A stretch of 12,146 bases of DNA, taken from contig CATWQE010000077.1 in the NCBI GenBank assembly GCA_958352855.1, forward strand, positions 1 to 12,146, given 5' to 3'. The stretch's first letter is position 1, and every line of letters starts with the position of its first letter. The stretch is from an uncultured Bacillota bacterium. GTDB lineage: Bacteria; Bacillota; Clostridia; Lachnospirales; Lachnospiraceae. The position numbers were made by a program, and so were the translations under genes. Below are positions 1-6,135 of the stretch, one piece after another. Under the pieces are notes generated by a model. It was not told the origin of the DNA. It made no database searches and saw only the letters and a list, made by a program, of their open reading frames with translations.

Positions 1-820
1 TTCCCATTCTGGTTTCTACAGAATCCAGCTCTACGGTCTGCTCCTGTACAGGCGCTTTTCCGTTTTTCAAGGCTTCCAGCCGCTCTAATCTGGCTCTTTG
101 TTTGGTACTTCTGGCTCTGCATCCCCGCTTTGCCCATTCCAGCTCCATGCGAAGAACACTCTGACGTTTCCGCTCAGAAGCCAGCTCCATTTCTTCTCTT
201 TCTGCCTTTAGTTCCAAAAATCTGGAATAATTTGCCTCATAACTGTAAATAGCTCCATGGCTGATTTCCAGAATCTTGTTGGTCACCTTATCCATAAAAT
301 AACGGTCATGAGTAACCATCAGCACTGTTCCGCGGAAGTTTCGCAGATATTCCTCCAGCCATGCAATCATCTGCTCATCCAGATGGTTGGTGGGCTCATC
401 CAGCAGCAATACATCAAAATCAGATGCCAGAATCTTCGCCATGGCAACCTTTCGTCTCTGTCCTCCAGATAAATGCTCCAGCAAGGTGTCATCTTCCACA
501 ATCCCAAGCTGATTCAAATTGCTCTGAACCAGCCAGTCTGTATCCGGATTTCCATCCATGGCATAAGAATGTACGGTAGCATGTTCCGGAAATTCTGGAT
601 TTTGTGGAAGATATGCGATTTTCAAACTATTCTGCCGGATAATCTGACCCTCATCCGGCTCTTCCACCCTGGCAATCATTTTTAACAAAGTACTTTTTCC
701 AGTTCCATTGATACCAAGAATACCAATTTTATCTCCCTGATGCACCCCAAAAGACGCATCCTGAAAAATTGTCTTATCTCCGTAAATCTTGCTGATGTGT
801 TCTATATTAATGATGTTCAT
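1..820 (-). CDS. ABC-F family ATPase, Uup-like (3' end beyond window)
   Basis: The reading frame is open from an ATG at 820 to the window edge, giving the first 273 residues. The first ABC domain is complete: Walker A GINGTGKST at residues 36-44, signature LSGGQ at 117-121, Walker B LLLDEP at 138-143 followed by TNHLD, and the switch histidine in VTHDRY at 171. There are no membrane segments. After it comes a charged linker (about 195-270) with the stretch EWAKRGCRARSTKQRARLER, which resembles the linker of the Uup branch of ABC-F proteins. ABC-F proteins are soluble, act on ribosomes or nucleic acids, and carry a second ABC domain that must lie outside the window. GAGGGAAAGG at 831-840 is a good ribosome binding site for this start. 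The gene is divergent from the exchanger gene at 981. The family is certain; the Uup-like assignment is likely; a resistance role is not indicated. Confidence 0.92.
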   Translation of the reverse strand, partial: MNIINIEHISKIYGDKTIFQDASFGVHQGDKIGILGINGTGKSTLLKMIARVEEPDEGQIIRQNSLKIAYLPQNPEFPEHATVHSYAMDGNPDTDWLVQSNLNQLGIVEDDTLLEHLSGGQRRKVAMAKILASDFDVLLLDEPTNHLDEQMIAWLEEYLRNFRGTVLMVTHDRYFMDKVTNKILEISHGAIYSYEANYSRFLELKAEREEMELASERKRQSVLRMELEWAKRGCRARSTKQRARLERLEALKNGKAPVQEQTVELDSVETRMG

Positions 821-875
821 AAAAAACAATCCTTTCCCTCTTATCTTCTGGAAACTGTAAAAACAGTCCATTTCC

Positions 876-904
876 ATCTTATAAGATTTTTGATGGCACG
901 TCAA
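876..904 (-). promoter_or_regulatory. Promoter of the ABC-F gene
   Basis: TTGACG (904-899) and TAAGAT (881-876) are separated by 17 bases, about 50 bases upstream of the ribosome binding site. The -35 is good and the -10 is weak (four of six). It lies back-to-back with the exchanger promoter. Confidence 0.45.
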
Positions 905-910
905 TATTTC

Positions 911-939
911 TTGCCAACCTCCAACAAACATGCTATTTT
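911..939 (+). promoter_or_regulatory. Promoter of the Na+/Ca2+ exchanger gene
   Basis: TTGCCA (911-916), a 17-base spacer and TATTTT (934-939) with an extended -10 TG at 931-932. Transcription would start near 946, so the ATG at 948 would have almost no leader. This supports the downstream start at 981. Confidence 0.55.
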
Positions 940-980
940 ATTAACATATGCAAAAAATTTTTATTGGAGGATTTTTACTT

Positions 981-1946
981 ATGATAGCATCTGTATTTTT
1001 TCTAATCCTTGGATTTCTATTGCTGGTAAAGGGCGCAGATTTGTTTGTAGATGGCGCTTCTTCCATTGCCAAACGTCTTAGGATTCCTTCCCTGATTATT
1101 GGACTTACCATTGTGGCCTTTGGAACCAGCGCACCGGAACTGGCAGTTAGTGTAACTGCTGCTTTAAAGGGCAGCAATGATATTGCTCTTGGAAATGTGG
1201 TTGGTTCTAATGTGTTTAATCTTCTGGTGGTTATTGGCGTCAGCGCCATGCTTTGTCCTCTGGCAGTGGAAAAAAGTATGATTAAAAAAGATTATCCCCT
1301 GTCCATTGGAGCTACGCTTCTTCTGGGGCTTCTTGTTATGGACCAGTTCCTTGGTAAAAAAGACGCTATGTCTCTTAGCAGAATAGATGGAATTATCCTT
1401 CTGGCTGGTTTTGCTTTATTCATGTACCTGACCATCCGGGAGGGACTTGCCAAACGCAAAGAACAGCTTCAGTCCCAGGAAGAAGAAAGCCAGATAAAAT
1501 ACAGCCTTCCGGTAAGCCTGCTGCTGTCTGTGGCAGGACTTTTAGGAATTATTTTCGGCGGCGATATGACTGTAAACAGCGCAAAAGAAATTGCAAGAGC
1601 TTTCGGTCTTAGCGAAGCACTGATTGGTCTTACTATTGTAGCGATTGGTACTTCCCTTCCTGAACTGGTGACCTCTGTGGTCGCTTCCAAAAAAGGGGAA
1701 AGTGATATTGCTCTTGGAAACGCAGTGGGTTCCAACCTGTTTAATATTCTTTTTATTCTGGGTGTATCCAGTACCATTCTTCCTATGGGCGTAAGTCAGA
1801 CTTACTTATATGATATTGGCTTCCTGCTGGTTGTGTCACTCCTGGTATTTATTCCCGTTGCTGCAAAACAAAAAATCAGCCGCGGTACAGGAGCTGCAAT
1901 GACAGGTGCTTATATTCTGTATACCATTTATCTGATTATGCGCTAA
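981..1946 (+). CDS. CaCA-family sodium/calcium exchanger (YrbG-like)
   Basis: A 321-residue integral membrane protein built of two homologous halves. Each half carries an alpha-repeat: GLTIVAFGTSAPEL at residues 41-54 with DIALGNVVGSNVFN to 80, and GLTIVAIGTSLPEL at 216-229 with DIALGNAVGSNLFN to 255. The glutamates of the two PEL motifs (E53 and E228) correspond to the ion-binding acidic residues of this superfamily. A polar loop at about 156-175 separates the halves, as in bacterial NCX-type exchangers. It should exchange Na+ (or H+) for Ca2+ across the cytoplasmic membrane; which ions cannot be told from sequence. An in-frame ATG lies at 948, but TGGAGG at 965-970 sits ten bases before the ATG at 981 and a likely promoter ends at 939, so 981 is preferred. 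It is a single-gene transcript ending in the terminator at 1956-2016. Confidence 0.93.
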   Translation: MIASVFFLILGFLLLVKGADLFVDGASSIAKRLRIPSLIIGLTIVAFGTSAPELAVSVTAALKGSNDIALGNVVGSNVFNLLVVIGVSAMLCPLAVEKSMIKKDYPLSIGATLLLGLLVMDQFLGKKDAMSLSRIDGIILLAGFALFMYLTIREGLAKRKEQLQSQEEESQIKYSLPVSLLLSVAGLLGIIFGGDMTVNSAKEIARAFGLSEALIGLTIVAIGTSLPELVTSVVASKKGESDIALGNAVGSNLFNILFILGVSSTILPMGVSQTYLYDIGFLLVVSLLVFIPVAAKQKISRGTGAAMTGAYILYTIYLIMR

Positions 1947-1955
1947 CATCTGCAG

Positions 1956-2016
1956 AAAAGAAAATCCGAAAGCCAGATTCTTTCCTGAATCCAGTGACTT
2001 TCGGATTTTCTTTTTT
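1956..2016. terminator. Bidirectional terminator between convergent genes
   Basis: A perfect 17-bp inverted repeat: AAAAGAAAATCCGAAAG at 1956-1972 pairs with its complement at 1998-2014, followed by T residues on the plus strand and with an A-rich start that serves as the T tract on the minus strand. The loop holds a smaller GATTC/GAATC stem. It separates the exchanger stop (1946) from the glucosidase stop (2026). Confidence 0.88.
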
Positions 2017-2025
2017 ACTATCTTC

Positions 2026-3693
2026 CTATTTTTCCACTACAAAACTTTCATAAGGACGAAGCACCATGTTTTTCTCCAATGGTCTTGTGTCATAATTACT
2101 GATTAAATAAGCTGCATTCCTAAATTCCTCCGGAATTTCCATCTCTACTTCTTTTTCAGAGAAATTACATACTACCAGAAGTTTTTCTTCGCCTAATGTT
2201 CTGGTATAAGCATAGATTTCCTTTGAATCCGGCAGTAGCAAATCATAGGAACCATATACAATAATTTCCTTTTCTTTCCGAAGCTGAATTAATTTCTGAT
2301 AGTAATAGAAAATAGAATCTGGATTCTCCAGCTCTGCTTTTGCATTAATTTCTTTATAATTTGGATTTACCATAATCCATGGTGTTCCTGTTGTAAAACC
2401 TGCGTTTTCACTGTCATCCCACTGGAATGGTGTTCTGGCATTATCCCGGCTCTTATATCTTAAATAGCCCATCATTTCTTCTGAAGTAAATACCTTCTGT
2501 TCCTCCACCAGTTCATGATAGGCATTGATGCTGTCCAAATCCCGGAAATCTTCCACAGAGGTAAATGGTACATTGGTCATACCTAATTCCTGTCCCTGAT
2601 AGACATACGGCGTTCCCTGCATCATATGCAGACAGGTTGCCAGCATTTTTGCAGATACCTCATGGTATTCCCTGCTGTCATTTCCAAATCGGGAAACGGA
2701 ACGCGGCTGATCATGATTTTCCCAGAACAGGCTGTTCCAGGCAATGTTTTCCAGACCTTTCTGCCATTTTGTAAGGATTTCTTTTAACTCTCTTAAATCC
2801 ATTTTTTTATCTGTCCACTTGTTTGTTCCATCTGCATCCACATCCATGTGTTCAAACTGGAACACCATATTCAATTCTTTTTCATCACTTCTGGCATATT
2901 TTTTCGCTTCTTCCAAAGTAACGCCAGAGCATTCTCCTACAGTAATGGTATCTGCATTGTTCAGCACTTTCTCTCTCATTTCCTGAAGATACTCATGGAC
3001 ATGGGGACCATTGGCAGGTTCATTAAAGCTGGCGTAACCATTGATTCCAACTGGACCGTCGGGCAAATCTGGTTTCTTAGAAATCAGACTGATTACATCC
3101 ATACGGAAGCCATCCACACCTTTGTCCAGCCACCAGTTCATCATGTCAAAGACTTCCTGTCTCACCTTTGGATTATCCCAGTTCAAATCCGGCTGTTTCC
3201 TGGAAAACAGATGGAGATAATACATATCTGTCTTTTCATCATACTTCCATGCCGGACCTGAGAAGCAGGAGCCCCAGTTATTTGGTTCTTTTCCATCCTT
3301 TCCAGGTCTCCAGATATAATAATCCCGGTATGGATTATCTACGGATTTCTGACTTTCAATAAACCATGGATGTTCATCCGAAGTATGATTTACCACTAAA
3401 TCCATCACCAGTTTGATACCATGCTCATGGGCTGCTGTAAGCATCCGGTCAAAATCCTCCATGGTGCCAAACTCATCCATAATTGTCTGGTAATCGCTGA
3501 TATCATAACCATTGTCATCATTCGGCGACTGATAAACCGGGGACAGCCACAGTACATTAATGCCAAGCTTTTGAAGATAATCCATCTTTTCTGTAATTCC
3601 GTTTAAATCTCCGATTCCATCCCCATTGCTGTCTTTAAAGCTTCTGGGATAAATCTGATAAACAATACTTTCTTTCCACCATCTTTTTTCCAT
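2026..3693 (-). CDS. Oligo-1,6-glucosidase / alpha-glucosidase, GH13
   Basis: A 555-residue cytoplasmic GH13 enzyme, full length for oligo-1,6-glucosidases, with no signal peptide. It starts with the typical WWKESIVYQIYPRSFKDSNG; D21, N23, D25 and D29 form the usual metal-binding loop. The catalytic residues are present: nucleophile D199 in GFRMDVI, acid/base E254 in TVGEC, and stabiliser D328 in ENHDQPR; DLVVNH at 98-103 is conserved region I. Valine follows the nucleophile (V200), which in this subfamily is linked with activity on alpha-1,6 bonds (isomaltose, panose), whereas maltases usually have Ala or Thr there. AGGAGA at about 3703-3708 precedes the ATG. It is monocistronic, with its own promoter region bearing repeats that suggest activator control. 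Exact substrate (isomaltose, isomaltulose, trehalose-6-P) remains open; 1,6-linked oligosaccharides are the best guess. Confidence 0.93.
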   Translation of the reverse strand: MEKRWWKESIVYQIYPRSFKDSNGDGIGDLNGITEKMDYLQKLGINVLWLSPVYQSPNDDNGYDISDYQTIMDEFGTMEDFDRMLTAAHEHGIKLVMDLVVNHTSDEHPWFIESQKSVDNPYRDYYIWRPGKDGKEPNNWGSCFSGPAWKYDEKTDMYYLHLFSRKQPDLNWDNPKVRQEVFDMMNWWLDKGVDGFRMDVISLISKKPDLPDGPVGINGYASFNEPANGPHVHEYLQEMREKVLNNADTITVGECSGVTLEEAKKYARSDEKELNMVFQFEHMDVDADGTNKWTDKKMDLRELKEILTKWQKGLENIAWNSLFWENHDQPRSVSRFGNDSREYHEVSAKMLATCLHMMQGTPYVYQGQELGMTNVPFTSVEDFRDLDSINAYHELVEEQKVFTSEEMMGYLRYKSRDNARTPFQWDDSENAGFTTGTPWIMVNPNYKEINAKAELENPDSIFYYYQKLIQLRKEKEIIVYGSYDLLLPDSKEIYAYTRTLGEEKLLVVCNFSEKEVEMEIPEEFRNAAYLISNYDTRPLEKNMVLRPYESFVVEK

Positions 3694-3742
3694 TGCTGCA
3701 TTCTCCTTTTAGAACAATTTTCTCACATATTTTACTGTTTTT

Positions 3743-3771
3743 ATCATAACCTATCCCTGGAGAAATGTCTT
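3743..3771 (-). promoter_or_regulatory. Promoter of the glucosidase gene
   Basis: AAGACA (3771-3766) and TATGAT (3748-3743) with a 17-base spacer, about 35 bases upstream of the ribosome binding site. The -35 is poor (four of six), as expected for an activator-dependent promoter. Confidence 0.45.
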
Positions 3772-3800
3772 ACGCTTTTGAGGCTAAAAACTACGCTTTT
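3771..3800. repeat. Two 9-bp direct repeats upstream of the glucosidase promoter (likely operator)
   Basis: TACGCTTTT occurs at 3771-3779 and 3792-3800, start to start 21 bp, i.e. two helical turns on the same DNA face. The nearer copy touches the -35 hexamer of the minus-strand promoter. This is the usual layout of AraC/XylS activator sites at sugar genes. It does not fit a CcpA cre consensus. No regulator gene is in the window. Confidence 0.5.
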
Positions 3801-3836
3801 TTGACCTTCCTGACAAGATTAAAACAAGCACTCTAT

Positions 3837-4169
3837 TTATAATTCTGTATATTTCTTTTTATTTCCAAAAGCCTTTTCTATGGGATATTTTTTGTTATTC
3901 TGTTTAATCTTTTCATGCACAATTTCATTCAAATCCAAGCCACATACATCTGCCATAAGAATACAATAATTTACTACATCTGCTAGTTCTTCTTTAATTT
4001 TATCCAGCTTCATCTCACACTTTATATCCTCTGCACTCCACTGAAATACTTCTAATAATTCTGCAGCCTCCAAACTAATAGAAATTGCCAAATCTTTGGG
4101 ATTATGAAATTTTTTCCAGTCTCTGTCATCTCGAAACTTTAACACTTCATCGATAATCTCCTGCTTCAT
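3837..4169 (-). CDS. dCTP pyrophosphatase-like protein (DCTPP1/RS21-C6 branch of MazG)
   Basis: A 110-residue all-alpha MazG-type nucleotide pyrophosphohydrolase. The Mg2+-binding motif is complete: E34-x-x-E37, 23 residues, then E61-x-x-D64. It is closer to the DCTPP1/RS21-C6 branch than to MazG proper: RDWKKFHNPKDL (16-27) followed by EAAELLEVFQW, and the ending NKKYPIEKAF...KKYTEL mirror the vertebrate dCTPase. Members of that branch cleave dCTP and 5-modified dCTPs to the monophosphate plus pyrophosphate. An in-frame ATG at 4259 would add 30 residues, but it lies inside the endonuclease gene, and GGAGGAAAG right before the ATG at 4169 fits the start chosen. The gene overlaps the upstream endonuclease ORF by 23 bases, so the two are probably translationally coupled. 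The substrate is inferred from family resemblance. Confidence 0.85.
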   Translation of the reverse strand: MKQEIIDEVLKFRDDRDWKKFHNPKDLAISISLEAAELLEVFQWSAEDIKCEMKLDKIKEELADVVNYCILMADVCGLDLNEIVHEKIKQNNKKYPIEKAFGNKKKYTEL

Positions 4170-5157
4170 TTCTTTCCTCCGATTCAATTCCAAATCTTTT
4201 TCTATGTGCTTCAAAATAGGGTTTCGTTTGCTCGGTATAGTATTTACATTCTCGCCCATCTAGTTTGTTCAACTCTGCTTTTAAATCTTCTGTACTCCAT
4301 TTGTAAGGATTCACTTTTATTTTTCCATCCTGAACATAAACGTATCCTTTTTCATATAAATCGTCACATCCTAGTTTACACATAGGCATTACAATATTTT
4401 TATAGTCTCGCCTTTCTTCCGCACTACACTCACTTCTTTTTTTGATGTGCGATGTAATAAGCATATTAACCGGGAGTCTTTTTCCACATATACCACAAAC
4501 ATAAGAATTTTGACTCCCAAACAAAAAATTTCTCAAAAATGCCTGCTCTTTTCTTCCGTAAGCCATTCTTGGTATATCGAGGTTTATATTATTATCCAGC
4601 TTTTCAATATATTTTTCATATTCCTGTTCTGAAAATTCTTCATCGGTTTCTCCCCGAAACAAATCAAACTTTAAATTCAATCTCTCACTTTGTTCCGAAT
4701 TCAGAACATTAAATTGTCTGATTGTATAATTCTCTTTATATCCAACTATACGATTTAACAGCTTATACTTAATTTCCATTCTCTGTATATCTTCAACAAA
4801 ATAAATATTTTCCCATGTATTACCGTTTTCATCTACTCCCCATAAACTTTCTGCTAACTCTTTATTATGCAAGGTTAATGTCACCACTGCACTTGAAAAA
4901 ATTTTGCGGTTTTTGGAAAAAAGTACAATATCTCCTTTTTTCATCTGTTTCCATTTTCTTCTGTTAGGACTGCCTTCTTTTCCAACGATTCCCCACAAAT
5001 GAACAAATCCATCTGGATATTGTTGTTTAAGTTTCTGACAAGTTTCTAAATCTACATATTTTTGAATCTCTGACATAGAAATTGAATGCAATATTGTTTT
5101 CTCATAGTGTCTATATGCCAATTCATTCGCTGTCGGCTGTAAAACTACCTTACCCAT
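4147..5157 (-). CDS. PUA-like (EVE/ASCH-type) domain plus HNH endonuclease, putative modification-dependent restriction enzyme
   Basis: A 336-residue soluble protein. The N-terminal half (about 48-125) has the PUA-like pattern HLWGI (53-57), N65-x-x-K-W69, GDIVLF (75-80) and a following strand with VVT, as in EVE/ASCH/YTH-type domains that flip and read modified bases. The C-terminal part is an HNH nuclease: zinc-knuckle Cys C221/C224 (CGICGK) and C260/C264, catalytic histidine H237 in TSHIKKRSECSAEE, N254, then CDDLYEKGYV. The third canonical position (H of HLDALFD) is not His here. Fusions of a PUA-like domain to HNH are known as type IV, modification-dependent restriction enzymes, so cutting of phage DNA with modified cytosine is the leading idea. 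AGGAG at about 5166-5170 supports the start. It is AT-rich, follows the uvrB remnant by about 30 bases and overlaps the dCTPase gene. The nuclease fold is fairly sure; base specificity is unknown. Confidence 0.8.
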   Translation of the reverse strand: MGKVVLQPTANELAYRHYEKTILHSISMSEIQKYVDLETCQKLKQQYPDGFVHLWGIVGKEGSPNRRKWKQMKKGDIVLFSKNRKIFSSAVVTLTLHNKELAESLWGVDENGNTWENIYFVEDIQRMEIKYKLLNRIVGYKENYTIRQFNVLNSEQSERLNLKFDLFRGETDEEFSEQEYEKYIEKLDNNINLDIPRMAYGRKEQAFLRNFLFGSQNSYVCGICGKRLPVNMLITSHIKKRSECSAEERRDYKNIVMPMCKLGCDDLYEKGYVYVQDGKIKVNPYKWSTEDLKAELNKLDGRECKYYTEQTKPYFEAHRKRFGIESEERNEAGDYR

Positions 5158-5189
5158 TCATTCATCTCCTGAATTTTTATCTTTTGTTA

Positions 5190-5473
5190 TTAGTAACTCA
5201 CAAAATATTCGACTGAATTCGATGGAAAGAACTCCTTAAACTCTCCGTAAAGCTATGCTACCAAAGCTTTATTATGTGCAATGATTAATGTAGGCTTGTT
5301 TAATTGAGCTATTATATTTGCCATGGTAAAGATCTTCCCAGAACCCGTAACCCCAAGTAAAGTCTGGCATTGATTGCCTTTTTTTAATCCCTTTACAAAC
5401 TATTCGATAGCTTGTAAAGGTCAGCAGCAGGCTCATATGGAGACTCTAGTTTAAAGATTTTTTCTTCACTCAT
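5190..5473 (-). pseudogene. uvrB: Decayed 5' fragment of uvrB
   Basis: An ATG at 5473 with GGGAGA just upstream begins MSEEKIFKLESPYEPAAD, the start of excinuclease subunit UvrB. A one-base loss at about 5412-5420 then shifts the frame; in the new frame the match resumes as KGIKKGNQCQTLLGVTGSGK, IFTMANIIAQLNKPTLIIAH and NKALVA. Walker A is damaged (Thr after GK is Ile). TAG codons sit where Glu/Gln codons are expected, one being before LYGEFKEFFPSNSVEYFVSY, and the match stops at 5190, i.e. after about 95 of roughly 660 codons. It cannot make a functional helicase subunit. It still has its own ribosome binding site and SOS promoter. It probably marks a recombination scar; an intact uvrB must be elsewhere if the strain repairs normally. 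Confidence 0.88.
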
Positions 5474-5513
5474 ACACATTTCTCCCTCTGTTATTTTTGA
5501 ATACTTAGGTGGC

Positions 5514-5539
5514 AATTACACGAATTTTTTCGTGTAATT
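5514..5539. repeat. Perfect 26-base palindrome in the leader of the uvrB remnant
   Basis: AATTACACGAA (5514-5524), a 4-base loop, and its exact complement TTCGTGTAATT (5529-5539). It lies between the SOS promoter and the uvrB start codon. No T-run follows on either strand, so it is not an ordinary terminator; an operator or an RNA leader hairpin is possible. Confidence 0.6.
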
Positions 5540-5609
5540 ACAATATCTATTTTATTGTATCAATCACAATACACACCGTTGCATCATTGTATTTTTATTG
5601 TCACCCAAA

Positions 5610-5625
5610 AAGAACAAATGTTCTT
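5610..5625. promoter_or_regulatory. LexA (SOS) box
   Basis: AAGAAC-AAAT-GTTCTT, a palindrome with 6-bp arms that matches the Gram-positive LexA/DinR core GAAC-N4-GTTC. It covers the expected transcription start of the promoter at 5631-5659, where LexA would block initiation. uvrB is a known SOS gene, so this is its inherited operator. Confidence 0.85.
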
Positions 5626-5630
5626 ATTTC

Positions 5631-5659
5631 ATTTTATCTTATGTGGAGTTTCGTGTCAA
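5631..5659 (-). promoter_or_regulatory. SOS promoter inherited from uvrB
   Basis: TTGACA (5659-5654), 17-base spacer, TAAAAT (5636-5631): a near-consensus promoter, with the LexA box immediately downstream. It points at the uvrB fragment and, about 470 bases further, at the endonuclease/dCTPase pair. No terminator hairpin with a T-run was seen in between. Confidence 0.82.
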
Positions 5660-5717
5660 CTTTTAAATAAAGATTTTATTGTGCCGCATTGTCAGAATTC
5701 TTGTTTTAAAAAATCCT

Positions 5718-5731
5718 ATTCTACTTTTATG
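5718..5731. repeat. 14-bp direct repeat, copy 1
   Basis: ATTCTACTTTTATG, identical to 8449-8462. This copy lies four bases past the stop of the integrase C-terminal fragment, a usual place for an attachment site. The two copies enclose the ATPase/TOPRIM cassette. In AT-rich DNA a match of this length could also arise by chance. Confidence 0.4.
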
Positions 5732-5734
5732 GTT

Positions 5735-6020
5735 TTAGGGAATTCTCACACTTTGCTCTGACTCCTGCACCATCAAGTCTGAATATCTTTCATAAGTCTC
5801 TTCTATTGCTCCGTATCCCATAAGCGCTGTCAACGTCAAAAAAGTCACCTGCTCCGACTTTAATATCATTTCCGCATACATATCCCTTAAACCCTGAGTT
5901 GTCACAGTAAAAACGCCTGCTTTTTTTACTGATTCTTTTCAATGCTACATTCATAAAGGACAAACTTCTCCATTCTCCATTATTTTACCAAGATATCAAG
6001 TCATAGTCTTTATAATCATT
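5735..6020 (-). pseudogene. C-terminal fragment of a tyrosine recombinase (integrase)
   Basis: Read on the minus strand from about 6020: NDYKDYDLISW, a TAA, NNGEWRSLSFMNVALKRISK, then after a one-base shift in the A7 tract (about 5921-5927) AGVFTVTTQGLRDMYAEMIL, LTLTALMGYGAIEETYERYS and a TAA at 5737-5735. The pattern is that of the integrase catalytic C-terminus: GLR with the active-site Arg, a LLGH-like MGY motif, and the Tyr nucleophile in ERYS. The usual His after LR is Asp and the GH is GY; this could be decay or a family habit. A stop and a frameshift show the gene is dead. It probably joins the fragment at 8427-8558 as parts of one gene. Confidence 0.68.
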
Positions 6021-6135
6021 CCCCCATACTCATATGCAGTAAATAAATTATAAAAACTACTCCAAAACTCTGTAATAATCAGAAACGAGAGATGTTGTTA
6101 TATATCCATTGCCCATAACTACCTCTCTCATTTAT
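6021..6135. other. Short non-coding stretch between the TOPRIM gene and the integrase fragment
   Basis: AT-rich, with no credible gene. It contains a 19-codon ATG frame on the minus strand (6116-6057) with a purine-rich upstream stretch, too short to support. The junction where the cassette meets integrase sequence lies in here, near 6020-6060. No terminator hairpin is visible behind the TOPRIM gene. Confidence 0.4.

Noticed and set aside
948..980. Upstream ATG that would extend the exchanger by 11 residues
   Set aside because: No ribosome binding site before it and it nearly coincides with the predicted transcription start; TGGAGG at 965-970 points at the ATG at 981.
4170..4259. N-terminal extension of the dCTPase to an ATG at 4259
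   Set aside because: It lies entirely inside the endonuclease gene and the internal ATG at 4169 has a good ribosome binding site and matches the family start.
5514..5539. Palindrome as a transcription terminator
   Set aside because: GC-poor stem and no T-run after it on either strand.
5555..5761. 68-codon plus-strand frame over the SOS promoter region
   Set aside because: Lies across the LexA box, promoter and integrase tail of the other strand; no ribosome binding site and no recognisable features.
6057..6116. 19-codon minus-strand frame behind the TOPRIM gene
   Set aside because: Too short to support as a gene without conservation data.
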